Below are positions 8,133 through 17,105 of a DNA stretch of 64,000 nt, one piece after another. The notes beneath the pieces were generated by a model, which had not been told where the DNA came from, did no database searches, and saw nothing but the letters and a program-made list of their open reading frames with translations. Location of the stretch: contig JADKCC010000022.1 of NCBI GenBank assembly GCA_016714785.1, forward strand, positions 124,001-188,000, in the 5' to 3' direction. Both the position numbers and the translations under genes were made by a program. The first letter of the stretch is position 1. Each line of letters starts with the position of its first letter. This DNA comes from Saprospiraceae bacterium. Its GTDB lineage: Bacteria; Bacteroidota; Bacteroidia; Chitinophagales; Saprospiraceae.

Positions 8133-9512
8133 TTAATTTAAATAATCCCTTACATCTACAATTTTGCCTTCGATCGCAGCAGCAGCAGCCATTAATGGGC
8201 CGGCTAGAATGGTTCTTGCTCCTTGTCCTTGCCTACCTTCAAAATTTCTATTGGATGTAGAAACACAATACTCGCCAGAAGGGATTTTGTCCTCATTCAT
8301 ACCCAAACAAGCACTACAGCCTGGTTGACGAAGCTCAAATCCCGCTGCTTCAAATATCTTGTCTAAACCTTCATTTTTAGCTTGTTCGCTAACTAGTACT
8401 GAACCAGGAACAATGTACACTTTTACATTTGCAGCCTTTTGTTTTCCCTTCACAAAATCAGCTACTTGGCGTAGGTCTTCTATTCGACTATTGGTACAAC
8501 TACCTATAAATACATTCTGGATAGGCAAACCAAGCATACTACTTCCATTTTGTAATCCCATGTATGTTAAGGATTTTTGATTGGAATCTGAATGCTGGTC
8601 AATATCAATTTTCTCATCAATACCGATACCCATGCCAGGATTGGTACCATAGGTGACCATAGGTTGGATATCCGCTGCATCAAAGGTAAATTCTTTGTCG
8701 AAAACCGTGTTTTGATCAGAATATAAAGTATGCCAATAAGCCAATGCATCATCCCAATCTTTGCCTTTAGGAGCAAATTCTCTTCCTTTAATATAAGCAA
8801 AAGTGATCTCATCGGGAGCAATCAGTCCTCCACGAGCACCCATTTCTATACTCATATTACAGATGGTCATGCGTGCCTCCATGCTCAATGAAGTGATGGC
8901 ATTTCCTGCATATTCTACAAAATAACCCGTACCACCTGCCGCCGACAACTTAGCGATGATGTAAAGAATAATATCTTTGGCTGTGACACCTTTTTGGAGT
9001 TATCCATTCACATTGATGCGCATTGTCTTTGGTTTTTCCAAGATCAAGCATTGTGTAGCCATCACTTGTTCTACCTGGCTAGTGCCTATACCAAAAGATA
9101 TATTTCCAAAAGCTCCATGTGTACTCGTATGACTATCACCACAAACGATGGTCATTCCTGGTTTAGTAATGCCCAATTCTGGGCCAATGACATGTACTAT
9201 ACCTTGATGGTGATGGCCCAATCCATATAGTTCCACGCCAAATTCTTTGCAATTTTTGGTCAATGTATCTACTTGCATTTTACTCAAAGGTTCTTCAATA
9301 GGCAAATGTTGATTGATGGTAGGTACATTATGGTCAGCGGTAGCAAGTATCCTGTTTTTTCTAAATATATCGATGCCGCGTTGACGCAAACCATCAAAAG
9401 CCTGAGGACTAGTCACCTCATGTATCAAATGTTGGTCAATATATATTACATCCCGATTTTCATCGATTGATTTTACCCTGTGGGCATTCCATATTTTTTC
9501 GAATAAAGTCAC
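8133..9512 (-). CDS. leuC: 3-Isopropylmalate dehydratase large subunit, interrupted by one in-frame TAA
   Basis: The aconitase-type [4Fe-4S] subunit, 460 codons including the stop (family about 466). Motifs: TLFEKIWNAHRV at the start, CGDSHTSTHGAFG, iron-sulfur cysteines in FIGSCTNSRIEDLRQV and PGCSACLGMNED, and the late NRNFEGRQGQGARTILAGP. Reading is broken by a TAA at 9002-9000 within KTMRINVNG-stop-LQKGVTAKDIIL. Both sides stay in the same frame and match the family across the stop, so this is one nonsense codon (one substitution from CAA or GAA), not a frameshift. It is either a sequencing error or a recent inactivating mutation. A real null would block leucine synthesis while every neighbour stays intact, so an error is more likely. 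Confidence 0.9.
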
Positions 9513-9519
9513 GTTGTTT

Positions 9520-9626
9520 AATTACGAATTACGAATGTTATTTTGTTTAAAGTTTAGGATGTTTAGATGGTTTAGAGTTTATGTTTTTCAACGAACTCGA
9601 ACATTCTTAACCTTCTCCACTATTAA
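9520..9626 (-). repeat. Intercistronic repeat, leuA-leuC spacer (two-part repeat plus ATTACGAATTACGAAT copy 2)
   Basis: After the leuA stop the transcript reads GTGGAGAAGGTTAAGAATG, then CTCTAAACCATCTAAACATC, the same purine-then-pyrimidine order as the other spacers. Close to the leuC start lies the tandem 8-mer also present upstream of ilvD (AATTACGAATTACGAAT on the plus strand). Confidence 0.6.
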
Positions 9627-9628
9627 CA

Positions 9629-10792
9629 TCAAGCAAGCACTGCAATTTTCTCTTGATATAAATATTCCAGATCAGTATCAACGACTTCTTTTTGTCGATC
9701 AGCTATCTCTAGAAAATGAACGTAAGCAACATCCAATTCGTCTTTACGGAGATGAAAACCCAACTCTTTAAATCGATATGCCAATGCTGCTCTACCCGAC
9801 CTGGCTGTAAGGACAATCAAAGACTGATCCACTCCAACATCAGCAGGATCTATGATTTCATAAGTCTCCCTGTGCTTAATCACACCATCCTGATGAATGC
9901 CAGATGAATGAGCAAATGCATTGGCACCTACTATGGCTTTATTGGCTTGAACAGGCATACCCATGGTATCTGAAACCAACCAACTGAGTTCCTTTAACAT
10001 TGGTGTTTGGGTTTGCGTATAAAATTGATTTCCAAATCTTTGTTTAATAATCATCACCACTTCTTCTAGTGATGTATTGCCCGCCCTCTCTCCAATGCCA
10101 TTGATGGTACATTCTATTTGACGCGCACCATTTTCTATTCCAGCTATAGAGTTGGCAGTAGCCATACCAAGGTCATTGTGGCAGTGTGTACTCAATATGG
10201 CCTTGTGAATGCCTTTGACATTTTCTTTTAGATATTTGATTTTACTGCCATACTCATGTGGCAGACAATACCCTGTTGTATCAGGAATATTGAGTACCGT
10301 AGCACCAGCTTTTATGACTTCTTCACACACTTGAGCAAGAAAATCATTGTCAGTTCTACCTGCGTCTTCGGCATAAAACTCTACATCTTCTACAAAAGAT
10401 TTGGCATACTTTACCGCTGCTACTGCTCTTTGTAAAACATCTGCTCTTGTCGTATTTAGTTTGTAGATCACATGACTATCTGATGTGCCAATACCTGTAT
10501 GAATCCTAGGAGATTTGGCATGTTTTACGGCCTGAGCTGCAATTTCAATATCTTTGACGACAGCTCTGGACAAAGCACAAACAGTTGCATTTTTTACTAT
10601 GGAAGCCACCATACTGACTGCTTCAAAATCTCCTGGACTTGATATCGGGAATCCAGCTTCTATAATATCTACACCGAACAAATCCAATTGCTCTGCAATG
10701 GCGACTTTTTGCTCTTTACGCAGTTTGCACCCAGGTACTTGCTCTCCATCTCTGAGGCTGGTATCAAAAATATATACTTTTTCTGCTGACAT
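9629..10792 (-). CDS. leuA: 2-Isopropylmalate synthase, short form without the C-terminal allosteric domain
   Basis: Condenses acetyl-CoA with 2-oxoisovalerate, the committed step to leucine. The HMGL-like TIM barrel is complete: FDTSLRDGEQVPGCKLRKEQ at the N-terminus, metal-binding STHCHNDLGMATANSIAGIE, and GERAGNTSLEEVVM. The protein stops at 387 residues after a linker region (FAHSSGIHQDGVIKHRETYE), whereas enterobacterial forms of about 520 residues carry a leucine-binding regulatory domain. Short forms are, as I recall, common in Flavobacteria and relatives, so this is likely natural and implies weaker feedback control. It is the first gene of the operon. Confidence 0.94.
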   Translation of the reverse strand: MSAEKVYIFDTSLRDGEQVPGCKLRKEQKVAIAEQLDLFGVDIIEAGFPISSPGDFEAVSMVASIVKNATVCALSRAVVKDIEIAAQAVKHAKSPRIHTGIGTSDSHVIYKLNTTRADVLQRAVAAVKYAKSFVEDVEFYAEDAGRTDNDFLAQVCEEVIKAGATVLNIPDTTGYCLPHEYGSKIKYLKENVKGIHKAILSTHCHNDLGMATANSIAGIENGARQIECTINGIGERAGNTSLEEVVMIIKQRFGNQFYTQTQTPMLKELSWLVSDTMGMPVQANKAIVGANAFAHSSGIHQDGVIKHRETYEIIDPADVGVDQSLIVLTARSGRAALAYRFKELGFHLRKDELDVAYVHFLEIADRQKEVVDTDLEYLYQEKIAVLA

Positions 10793-11118
10793 ACTATTAC
10801 TATGATTTTTATAATATGGTTCTGAACAGCAAATGTACCAATATGATTGTGAGTAGGCGGACCAATTGTAAAAAGTAATTACAGTTTGTAAGTCTAATTA
10901 TTATGTTTTAATATATTGATTATTAATGATTTATTAGAATGTGATTTACAATTTCAAACTAATAATTATGTTTGGGAATGTCTTAAGAATACGAATATAT
11001 TTAGACCCAAAAAGTTTTATAGAAAATTTCAATGAATGTTAAAAAAACATTAAAAGACACGTCTTTTGCAATGTCCATAAAATATTGGTGTATTTTTACC
11101 TAAAATAAACCTAAAACC
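10793..11118. other. Divergent intergenic region, leuA / NTF2-like gene
   Basis: A 326-bp AT-rich region between divergent genes, so it must hold both promoters. Apart from the leuA -7 box at 10830-10837 I see no leader peptide, attenuator hairpin or gene in it. Confidence 0.5.
10830..10837 (-). promoter_or_regulatory. Candidate -7 box of the leu-ilv operon
   Basis: The minus strand reads TACATTTG, an exact match to the Bacteroidota -7 consensus TAnnTTTG, 38 bp upstream of the leuA ATG. I found no convincing TTTG/TTG -33 element at the normal spacing. Confidence 0.5.
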
Positions 11119-11562
11119 ATGAAGCTCTTTAAGATTGGACTAATTTTTTTAATTCCATTCGGTTGTTTTAACTTGTCTGGACAAATTGATCTCGAATCTC
11201 TCGAAGTGGAGGCGATTAACAATGTTTTAATGGAGTATATAGAAGGTACTGCGAATGGTCAACCAGAACGATTGAGAAAAGTTTTTCATCCGGATTTTAA
11301 GTTGTACACAGTAAATGATAAGGATAGTCTTTTGATAAGGTCAGGTGAACAATACATAGCTAACATCAAAAAAGGAGAAAAATCCAATAGAATAGGCAAG
11401 GTATTGTTTATCGATGTAGAAAAGGATGCTGCAATCGCCAAAGCTGAGATATTTGTACCCAATTGGAGAGTTTTTACAGACTATTTTATGTTGCTAAAAT
11501 ATGAAGGAAGATGGAGCATTGTGCAAAAGAGTTATAGTTGGGAAGAAATTAAAATGGAATAA
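11119..11562 (+). CDS. Secreted NTF2-like (putative lumazine-binding type) protein
   Basis: A 147-residue protein with a hydrophobic signal peptide (about residues 1-21, ending FNLSGQ). The mature part looks like the SnoaL/NTF2-like 'putative lumazine-binding' family: an early helix VLMEYIEGTANGQPERLRKVF, then HPDFKLYTVNDKDSLL and the late strand YFMLLKYEGRWSIVQKSY. These proteins form a cone-shaped pocket, and their ligands are mostly unknown. It stands alone, divergent from leuA and convergent with the yggS-like gene. Confidence 0.75.
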   Translation: MKLFKIGLIFLIPFGCFNLSGQIDLESLEVEAINNVLMEYIEGTANGQPERLRKVFHPDFKLYTVNDKDSLLIRSGEQYIANIKKGEKSNRIGKVLFIDVEKDAAIAKAEIFVPNWRVFTDYFMLLKYEGRWSIVQKSYSWEEIKME

Positions 11563-11580
11563 ATTGAATTATATTAACAC

Positions 11581-12225
11581 CTAACCAAACAAGGCACTAC
11601 CAACTCTCACCATCGTTGATCCCTCGGCTATAGCTATCTCATAATCGCTAGACATACCCATGGATATTTCTTTAAATTCAGTATCGTCAGCAAAATATTC
11701 TGATTTTAATAGGTCAAAGTAGGACTTTAGAGTCTTAAATTCTTTTCTGACTTTTTCTTTATCATCCGTAAAACTTGCCATACCCATGACACCACAAATT
11801 TTTATATGGTTAAGTGGTTGGTGTTTGATAGTTTCCATTAATGATTGAGCTTCTTTAATATTTAGACCAAATTTTGTTTCTTCTCGCGCTATATGAAACT
11901 GTAAAAGGACGGGAATGATTCTATTGTTTTTTTGGGCTTGCTGATCGATGACTTCCAGTAGCTCAAAACTATCCACCGAGTGAATCATGGAGACATAAGA
12001 TGCAATATATTTTACCTTGTTTTTTTGTAAATGTCCTATCAAATGCCACTGTATATCTTTAGGCATTGCCTCATACTTTTCGGACATTTCTTGGACTCTA
12101 TTTTCTCCAAATATTCGTTGTCCTTGATCATACAGCACCATGATAGTTGGCAAAGGCTGTGTTTTAGATACCGCAACCAAAGTTACTTGATATTTATTTG
12201 TATATTCGGCTATTTTTGAATACAT
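11581..12225 (-). CDS. YggS family PLP homeostasis protein
   Basis: A 214-residue single-domain TIM-barrel PLP-binding protein (PLPBP/YggS/Ypl036) involved in vitamin B6 and amino acid homeostasis, with no known catalytic turnover. Lys21 in VTLVAVSKTQPLP is the PLP lysine. Other family motifs are IFGENRVQEMSEKYEA, WHLIGHLQKNKVKYI, MIHSVDSFELL and LSM-type MGMSSDYEIAIAEGSTMVRVG with its phosphate-binding residues. It starts 6 bp after the stop of the deoxynucleoside kinase gene, so the two form an operon. Confidence 0.95.
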   Translation of the reverse strand: MYSKIAEYTNKYQVTLVAVSKTQPLPTIMVLYDQGQRIFGENRVQEMSEKYEAMPKDIQWHLIGHLQKNKVKYIASYVSMIHSVDSFELLEVIDQQAQKNNRIIPVLLQFHIAREETKFGLNIKEAQSLMETIKHQPLNHIKICGVMGMASFTDDKEKVRKEFKTLKSYFDLLKSEYFADDTEFKEISMGMSSDYEIAIAEGSTMVRVGSALFG

Positions 12226-12231
12226 TGCATA

Positions 12232-12861
12232 TTATTGAAAAAGACCATTAATTTCTGCATCTACTTTTTCGATGATGAGCCCGAAGTCTTCTGGATTATT
12301 CTTAAAATCTAAATCGTCATTATTGATTACTAAAAGATTGCCATTGCTATATTGATTGATCCAGTTTTCATATCTTTCATTTAACTTTTTGAGATAATCA
12401 AGACTCATATTGCCTTCATAATCACGACCACGTGTGTGTATATGGTGAACCAATTTTGGGATACTACATCTTAAGTATATCAATAAATCAGGTGGCTGTA
12501 CCTGTGATGACATTAACTTAAAAAGCTCAAAATAGTTGTTAAAGTCACGCGATGACATTAAACTCATTTCATGCAAATTGGGAGCAAATATGTGGGCATC
12601 CTCATAAATCGTTCGATCTTGGATTACGGTTTTATCTCCATTTCTTATTTTCAAAACTTGATCATATCGACTATTTAGAAAATAAATCTGAAGATTGAAC
12701 GACCATCGGTGCATGTCTTCATAAAAATCTGCCAAATATGGGTTGGTTGTTGTATCTTCATACTGAACATCCCAATGATAATGTTTCGCCAACATTTCAG
12801 TGAGTGTTGTCTTACCTGCTCCAATATTTCCGGCTATAGCTACATGTTTTAGCGTTCGCAT
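12232..12861 (-). CDS. Deoxynucleoside kinase (dCK/dGK family)
   Basis: A 209-residue kinase of the deoxyadenosine/deoxyguanosine/deoxycytidine kinase family that phosphorylates salvaged deoxynucleosides. The P-loop GNIGAGKTTL is at residues 11-20. The substrate motif DRTIYEDAHIFA corresponds to the family DRS element, and the LID-type arginines are in HIHTRGRDYEGNMSLDYLKK. Substrate preference cannot be read from sequence alone. It is the first gene of a two-gene operon with the YggS-like gene. Confidence 0.92.
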   Translation of the reverse strand: MRTLKHVAIAGNIGAGKTTLTEMLAKHYHWDVQYEDTTTNPYLADFYEDMHRWSFNLQIYFLNSRYDQVLKIRNGDKTVIQDRTIYEDAHIFAPNLHEMSLMSSRDFNNYFELFKLMSSQVQPPDLLIYLRCSIPKLVHHIHTRGRDYEGNMSLDYLKKLNERYENWINQYSNGNLLVINNDDLDFKNNPEDFGLIIEKVDAEINGLFQ

Positions 12862-13095
12862 TTATTGTCTTTTATCGCTTCAATTTTAAAAGTTGTTTAT
12901 ACAGAAATTAAAAATAGGTAAGACGCTTATAAATCCAGATACCTTTAGTCCCATTTCTGAAAAATCGACCAAAATTACTAATAAGTATCAAATTAGGTAA
13001 TTTTGACGAGTGAAAAGTCTATATTGTCTATAAAATTGGGTAAATTCCTTGATTTGGTTATATCTTAGCACCTTAATTAGTAATTAATTTTTATT

Positions 13096-13383
13096 ATGGT
13101 TGTTGATGACGCTCTTATAGCCAAGTTAGAAATTTTATCTAAGCTGAAGTTGGATGAAGTTGAAAAAGAATTATTGAAGTCTGAGCTGGGAAGTATTGTA
13201 GAAATGTTTGCTACTATTTCCAATATAGACACATCAGAAGTGAATCCTTTAAGACACATCACAGACGCTATCAATGTTATGCGGGCTGATGTCTCACACA
13301 ATGGATTGAACACTGAGCAGGGACTTAAAAATGCTCCTGTATCTTACAATCCATATTTTGCAGTTCCAAAAGTAATAGAATGA
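13096..13383 (+). CDS. gatC: Asp/Glu-tRNA amidotransferase subunit C
   Basis: The 95-residue GatC subunit stabilises GatA/GatB in the complex that amidates Glu-tRNA(Gln) and Asp-tRNA(Asn). Typical sequence: LIAKLEILSKLKLDEVEKEL at the N-terminus, a central IVEMFATISNIDTSEVNPL and the closing NAPVSYNPYFAVPKVIE. Its TGA overlaps the ATG of the following ABC gene (ATGA), so the two are translationally coupled. Confidence 0.93.
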   Translation: MVVDDALIAKLEILSKLKLDEVEKELLKSELGSIVEMFATISNIDTSEVNPLRHITDAINVMRADVSHNGLNTEQGLKNAPVSYNPYFAVPKVIE

Positions 13384-14126
13384 ATATGAAAGAAGTTATG
13401 ATCTCTATAGATAAAATATCTAAAGTCTATCGAATGGGTGATGAAATCATCAATGCGTTGAAGTCTGTTTCACTTTCTATTCATAAAAATGAATATGTGG
13501 CCCTCATGGGTCCATCGGGTTCAGGCAAATCTACATTGATGAATATTTTGGGGTGCTTAGACAGCCCTTCAGCAGGTACATATATCTTAAATGGTATAGA
13601 TGTAAGTATAATGACTGATAGTGATTTAGCTGAGGTAAGAAATAAGCAAATCGGATTTGTATTTCAAACCTTCAATCTTTTACCACGATTGAGTTCTCTT
13701 GATAATGTAGCTTTACCGTTGGTTTATGCAGGCTACTCCAAACAAGTACGTTTAGAAAAAGCAGCAGAGGCAATGCAAAAAGTTGGACTAGGAGATAGGA
13801 TGAATCACAAACCCAATGAGCTCTCTGGTGGTCAGCGTCAAAGAGTAGCGATTGCTCGTGCCCTAGTCAATGATCCCGCCATCATCCTCGCTGACGAACC
13901 TACAGGAAACCTTGACACCAAAACATCAGTTGAGATCATGGGGATATTCGAGCGTATCCATAATGCAGGAAATACAGTTATTTTAGTTACACATGAGCCT
14001 GACATAGCTGATCATGCACACAGGATTGTAAAATTAAGAGATGGATTAGTAGAGGCTGATTATCTGAATGATAAAATCATAAAAGTGGATGATCCAACAC
14101 ATCATTACAAAGTGAAGGGAATTTAA
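13380..14126 (+). CDS. ABC transporter ATP-binding protein (LolD/MacB type)
   Basis: A 248-residue ATPase of the lipoprotein-release/macrolide-export (MacB/LolD) class. Walker A is GPSGSGKSTLMNILGCLD, the Q-loop lies in IGFVFQTFNLLPRLSSLDNV, the signature is LSGGQRQRVAIARAL, Walker B is IILADEPTGNLD, and the switch histidine is in VILVTHEPDIADHA. The start overlapping gatC (ATGA) is preferred over a later Met. No permease gene is adjacent, so the partner is encoded elsewhere and the transported substrate is unknown. Confidence 0.93.
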   Translation: MNMKEVMISIDKISKVYRMGDEIINALKSVSLSIHKNEYVALMGPSGSGKSTLMNILGCLDSPSAGTYILNGIDVSIMTDSDLAEVRNKQIGFVFQTFNLLPRLSSLDNVALPLVYAGYSKQVRLEKAAEAMQKVGLGDRMNHKPNELSGGQRQRVAIARALVNDPAIILADEPTGNLDTKTSVEIMGIFERIHNAGNTVILVTHEPDIADHAHRIVKLRDGLVEADYLNDKIIKVDDPTHHYKVKGI

Positions 14127-14159
14127 ATCAAATAACTAGGGACAGCATGATATTATAAC

Positions 14160-15188
14160 CTACAATGTATCATGTAAATGCCAAGCATCCTTGTTAAATA
14201 CTTTTCTGATTTGGATTTTAAAAGTTTCTGGATTGGTGGTTGTACAGTCATACGTTACCCCTACTCTACGCAATCCGTTATAGTTAGAAGAGAAAGTTTT
14301 ATAACCTTGTGAGGCAATACTTTTTAATAATTTATTGGCATTGGCAGTATCCTTAAAGGCACCTACTATCACTATACACGAATTATTTGATTCATAATCA
14401 TGTTCTTTAATTTCCTCACTGCTCTTAGATTTACCACTTTTACCATATTTGTTAGTACTGTTCTTCGATGTATCTGGCTGATTCGTAATATTTTTTTCTT
14501 GCCATTTACTTTCCATAGTATCCATGTCCATTATAGACACAATGGTATCGGTGATAATACTTTCATTAGAATTAGGCAATATTGTTGTTGGCTCCTCCAC
14601 AGTATTTGTAATTACTGACGTTGGTTTTTTTGCACTCAACAACCATAAAAGTATAATTGCAAGGACAAACAATCCAATTAATGAAGGCCATAAATAACTT
14701 TTAAATGAAGAAACTTCTTGTGTTTTTTGTGGCGTACTTAGTCTGTATAGATAATCTTCATCGTGCGTAATGGGCAATGGCACTGCCTTTACGGAAATAG
14801 AATTAAGCCCAGCATAGCGATTAAAATAACTTAGATCTTTCTCAATAAAAGAACGATTCACAATAGTTCCAAAGTTATCCAATTCAAAAGGTTTTTCACA
14901 ACTTTGGGCGATGCGATAATCTTGGATTAGTGATTCTTGGATGGCATCAGCATCTGCCGATTCCATTCCTGCTTCAAATAATAAATCTTTGAGTGGTGTC
15001 GCTGATTCAGCATCCTTTTCAAAAATAACAGTAGAATACGGAGGAATTAAAATAACTTTATCTTTTTGGAAGGCAGCTTCAGAATAATTTAGAGCAAAAG
15101 TTCCTATGGAAGGTACACTAACACTCCCAAACTCCATTAACATCTGGTATAAATATCGGGAATAAACCTGATTGCTCATCAAAAACAT
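14160..15188 (-). CDS. HU-like (CCDC81-type) and SPOR domain membrane protein
   Basis: A 342-residue bitopic protein. Residues 1-140 resemble the paired HU/CCDC81-like N-terminal domains of Bacteroidota SPOR proteins (YLYQMLMEFGSVSVPSIGTF). One membrane helix follows near 168-188 (LIGLFVLAIILLWLLSAKK), then a Ser/Thr/Asn-rich linker. The C-terminal SPOR domain (about 265-340; IVIVGAFKDTANANKLLKSI) binds denuded peptidoglycan glycan strands. A role at the division site or in wall sensing is likely but inferred. The gene is convergent with the ABC ATPase gene. Confidence 0.85.
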   Translation of the reverse strand: MFLMSNQVYSRYLYQMLMEFGSVSVPSIGTFALNYSEAAFQKDKVILIPPYSTVIFEKDAESATPLKDLLFEAGMESADADAIQESLIQDYRIAQSCEKPFELDNFGTIVNRSFIEKDLSYFNRYAGLNSISVKAVPLPITHDEDYLYRLSTPQKTQEVSSFKSYLWPSLIGLFVLAIILLWLLSAKKPTSVITNTVEEPTTILPNSNESIITDTIVSIMDMDTMESKWQEKNITNQPDTSKNSTNKYGKSGKSKSSEEIKEHDYESNNSCIVIVGAFKDTANANKLLKSIASQGYKTFSSNYNGLRRVGVTYDCTTTNPETFKIQIRKVFNKDAWHLHDTL

Positions 15189-15298
15189 TATATTATATAA
15201 GTACCTAATGAAATAATTATGCCAAACTTCTTATTTTTACTGTTCTATGACTGCAAAAGTAATAATTGTCATTAATTTTACGGTATATTTTGAATTTA

Positions 15299-16246
15299 AT
15301 GAAATACCTATCTTACGGAGTTATGGTTTATATGTTGCTCGCCTTGATCTGGTGGACTATTTTATTATCAAAAAATAATACCAAACTGTATGAAAAAAAT
15401 AAAGAAATAAATTATCTCACCAATAACATAAATAAGACGGTAGAAGCAGAAAAAATATACAAAGATTTTTTGAGAAACAAATATATGATCTTAGGAGAAG
15501 GGATGGTTTTTGGAATTTCACTAATACTAGGCCTTTGGTTTATTCAACAAGCATATACTAGAGAAGTTAAATATACTACCAATCAAAAAAATTTTCTATT
15601 ATCTATCACACATGAGTTGAAATCACCTATAGCCGCTATCCATTTAATAACTGAGACACTTATTAAACGTAAGCTACCCAATGAAAAGATTCTTGATTTG
15701 CAACAAAGTATTCTTTCAGAAACATCGCGTTTAGAGAAATTGATCAATAATCTTTTATTAGCCACAAAAATAGAAAGTGGTTACCAATATCAATTGGAAG
15801 TGTGTAACTTAAATGAAATGCTTGAAATTAGTAGTAAAAGAATCCAATTACAAAATCCAAATTTGAAAATTTCTTCTAATTTTACCAAACAGCCTTTATT
15901 TGTAAATGCTGATAAAGAATCCATTTATTCAGTTATAAACAATATTTTGGAAAACAGTGTAAAATATTCTAATTCTAATCCTGAAATTCAGATAAGTCTT
16001 TATACCCAGAAAGAATTTGCTGTAATAAACTTTGCTGACAATGGAATTGGTATTCCCGATGTAGAAAAATCTAAAGTTTTAGAACAATTTTATAGAGTCG
16101 GAAATGAAGAAACAAGATCAACCAAAGGCACTGGTTTAGGTTTATTTATTGTCAAAAAGATTATTGATGCCCACAATGGAAAGTTCACGATTAGTGATAA
16201 TAATCCAGTTGGCACTTTAATCAGTGTTTTTATACCATTTAAATAA
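15299..16246 (+). CDS. Membrane sensor histidine kinase
   Basis: A 315-residue kinase. The ATG at 15299 is preferred over an upstream TTG at 15266 because it places the first membrane helix at the N-terminus. Helices are at about residues 4-24 and 62-82 and enclose a short periplasmic segment of under 40 residues. The phosphorylated His105 is in SITHELKSPIAAIHL, followed by the N box (VINNILENSVKYSNSNPEI), G1 (FADNGIGIPD), F (LEQFYRV) and G2 (GTGLGLFIVKKI). The response regulator gene follows 8 bp later, so they form a cognate pair. The signal is unknown. Confidence 0.93.
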   Translation: MKYLSYGVMVYMLLALIWWTILLSKNNTKLYEKNKEINYLTNNINKTVEAEKIYKDFLRNKYMILGEGMVFGISLILGLWFIQQAYTREVKYTTNQKNFLLSITHELKSPIAAIHLITETLIKRKLPNEKILDLQQSILSETSRLEKLINNLLLATKIESGYQYQLEVCNLNEMLEISSKRIQLQNPNLKISSNFTKQPLFVNADKESIYSVINNILENSVKYSNSNPEIQISLYTQKEFAVINFADNGIGIPDVEKSKVLEQFYRVGNEETRSTKGTGLGLFIVKKIIDAHNGKFTISDNNPVGTLISVFIPFK

Positions 16247-16254
16247 AATAAATT

Positions 16255-16944
16255 ATGCGCATACTTTTAGTGGAAGACGAAGAGCAAATTCGAAAAATTA
16301 TAAAACTTAACTTAGAAATGGAAAATCATGAAGTTATAGCAACCGACAATGGTAGAAAAGCTTTAGAATTAGCTGAAAGTCAGCATTTTGACCTTATGAT
16401 ATTGGATGTTATGTTACCAGAAGTTGATGGATTCCAGATTTGTTCGCAAGTGAGACTTCGCAATACTAAAGTGGGAATTATCATTGTTTCTGCAAAAGAC
16501 ACATCTTTAGACAGAATTACTGGCCTTAAGATGGGTGCTGATGACTACCTAACAAAACCATTTAATCTCGAAGAACTTCTTCTCAGAGTTAATAATCTAC
16601 TTAAAAGAAGTACCGAAGAAGGTGCTAAAGAAATAGAAGAATATACCTTTGACGGCAATACAATCAATTTTATCACTTATGAAGCTGATACTATTAATGG
16701 AGTAATTCAACTCACAAAAAAAGAAGTTTTGCTGATAAAACTACTCATAGAACGTCAAAACGAAGTAGTTTCACGACAGCAAATATTACAAACTGTATGG
16801 GGATATGATGTTTATCCTTCTACAAGAACCATTGATAATTTTATTCTTTCTTTTAGGAAATACTTTGAAAGGGATCCTCGAGAGCCAGTACATTTCCACT
16901 CAATACGAGGTGTGGGATATAAATTTACACCCGAAGGTATTTAA
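16255..16944 (+). CDS. OmpR/PhoB-family response regulator
   Basis: A 229-residue transcriptional regulator. The receiver domain has acidic residues in LLVEDEEQ, phospho-acceptor Asp51 (LMILDVMLPEVDGF) and Lys101 (DDYLTKPFN). The C-terminal winged helix (about 130-229) contains LTKKEVLLIKLLIERQNEVV, a recognition helix region RTIDNFILSFRKYFE and the wing HSIRGVGYKF. It is coupled to the preceding kinase gene. No membrane or other target gene is adjacent. Confidence 0.95.
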   Translation: MRILLVEDEEQIRKIIKLNLEMENHEVIATDNGRKALELAESQHFDLMILDVMLPEVDGFQICSQVRLRNTKVGIIIVSAKDTSLDRITGLKMGADDYLTKPFNLEELLLRVNNLLKRSTEEGAKEIEEYTFDGNTINFITYEADTINGVIQLTKKEVLLIKLLIERQNEVVSRQQILQTVWGYDVYPSTRTIDNFILSFRKYFERDPREPVHFHSIRGVGYKFTPEGI

Positions 16945-17105
16945 GCTATTTTCACCTTCGATCTTGTCTTTTATCTTTGTTTTATTTCTTACCTCTTCCG
17001 ATTCGATTTCAGAAACATTTAACATATAAACGAAATCCATTTCAAAAAAAAATCCAATTATCGTCAATGTAATTAATTAATATTTTCTCCCTGGCATTAC
17101 AATTA

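Noticed and set aside
8133..9512. Two separate leuC-like genes (split at about 8950-9000)
   Set aside because: Both parts and the 17 codons between them are in one frame and match one LeuC protein, so this is one gene with a single stop codon. Readthrough or recoding of TAA has no support.
16945..17105. Small gene between the response regulator and the TonB receptor
   Set aside because: The open stretch is only an out-of-frame continuation from the regulator gene, with no family match.
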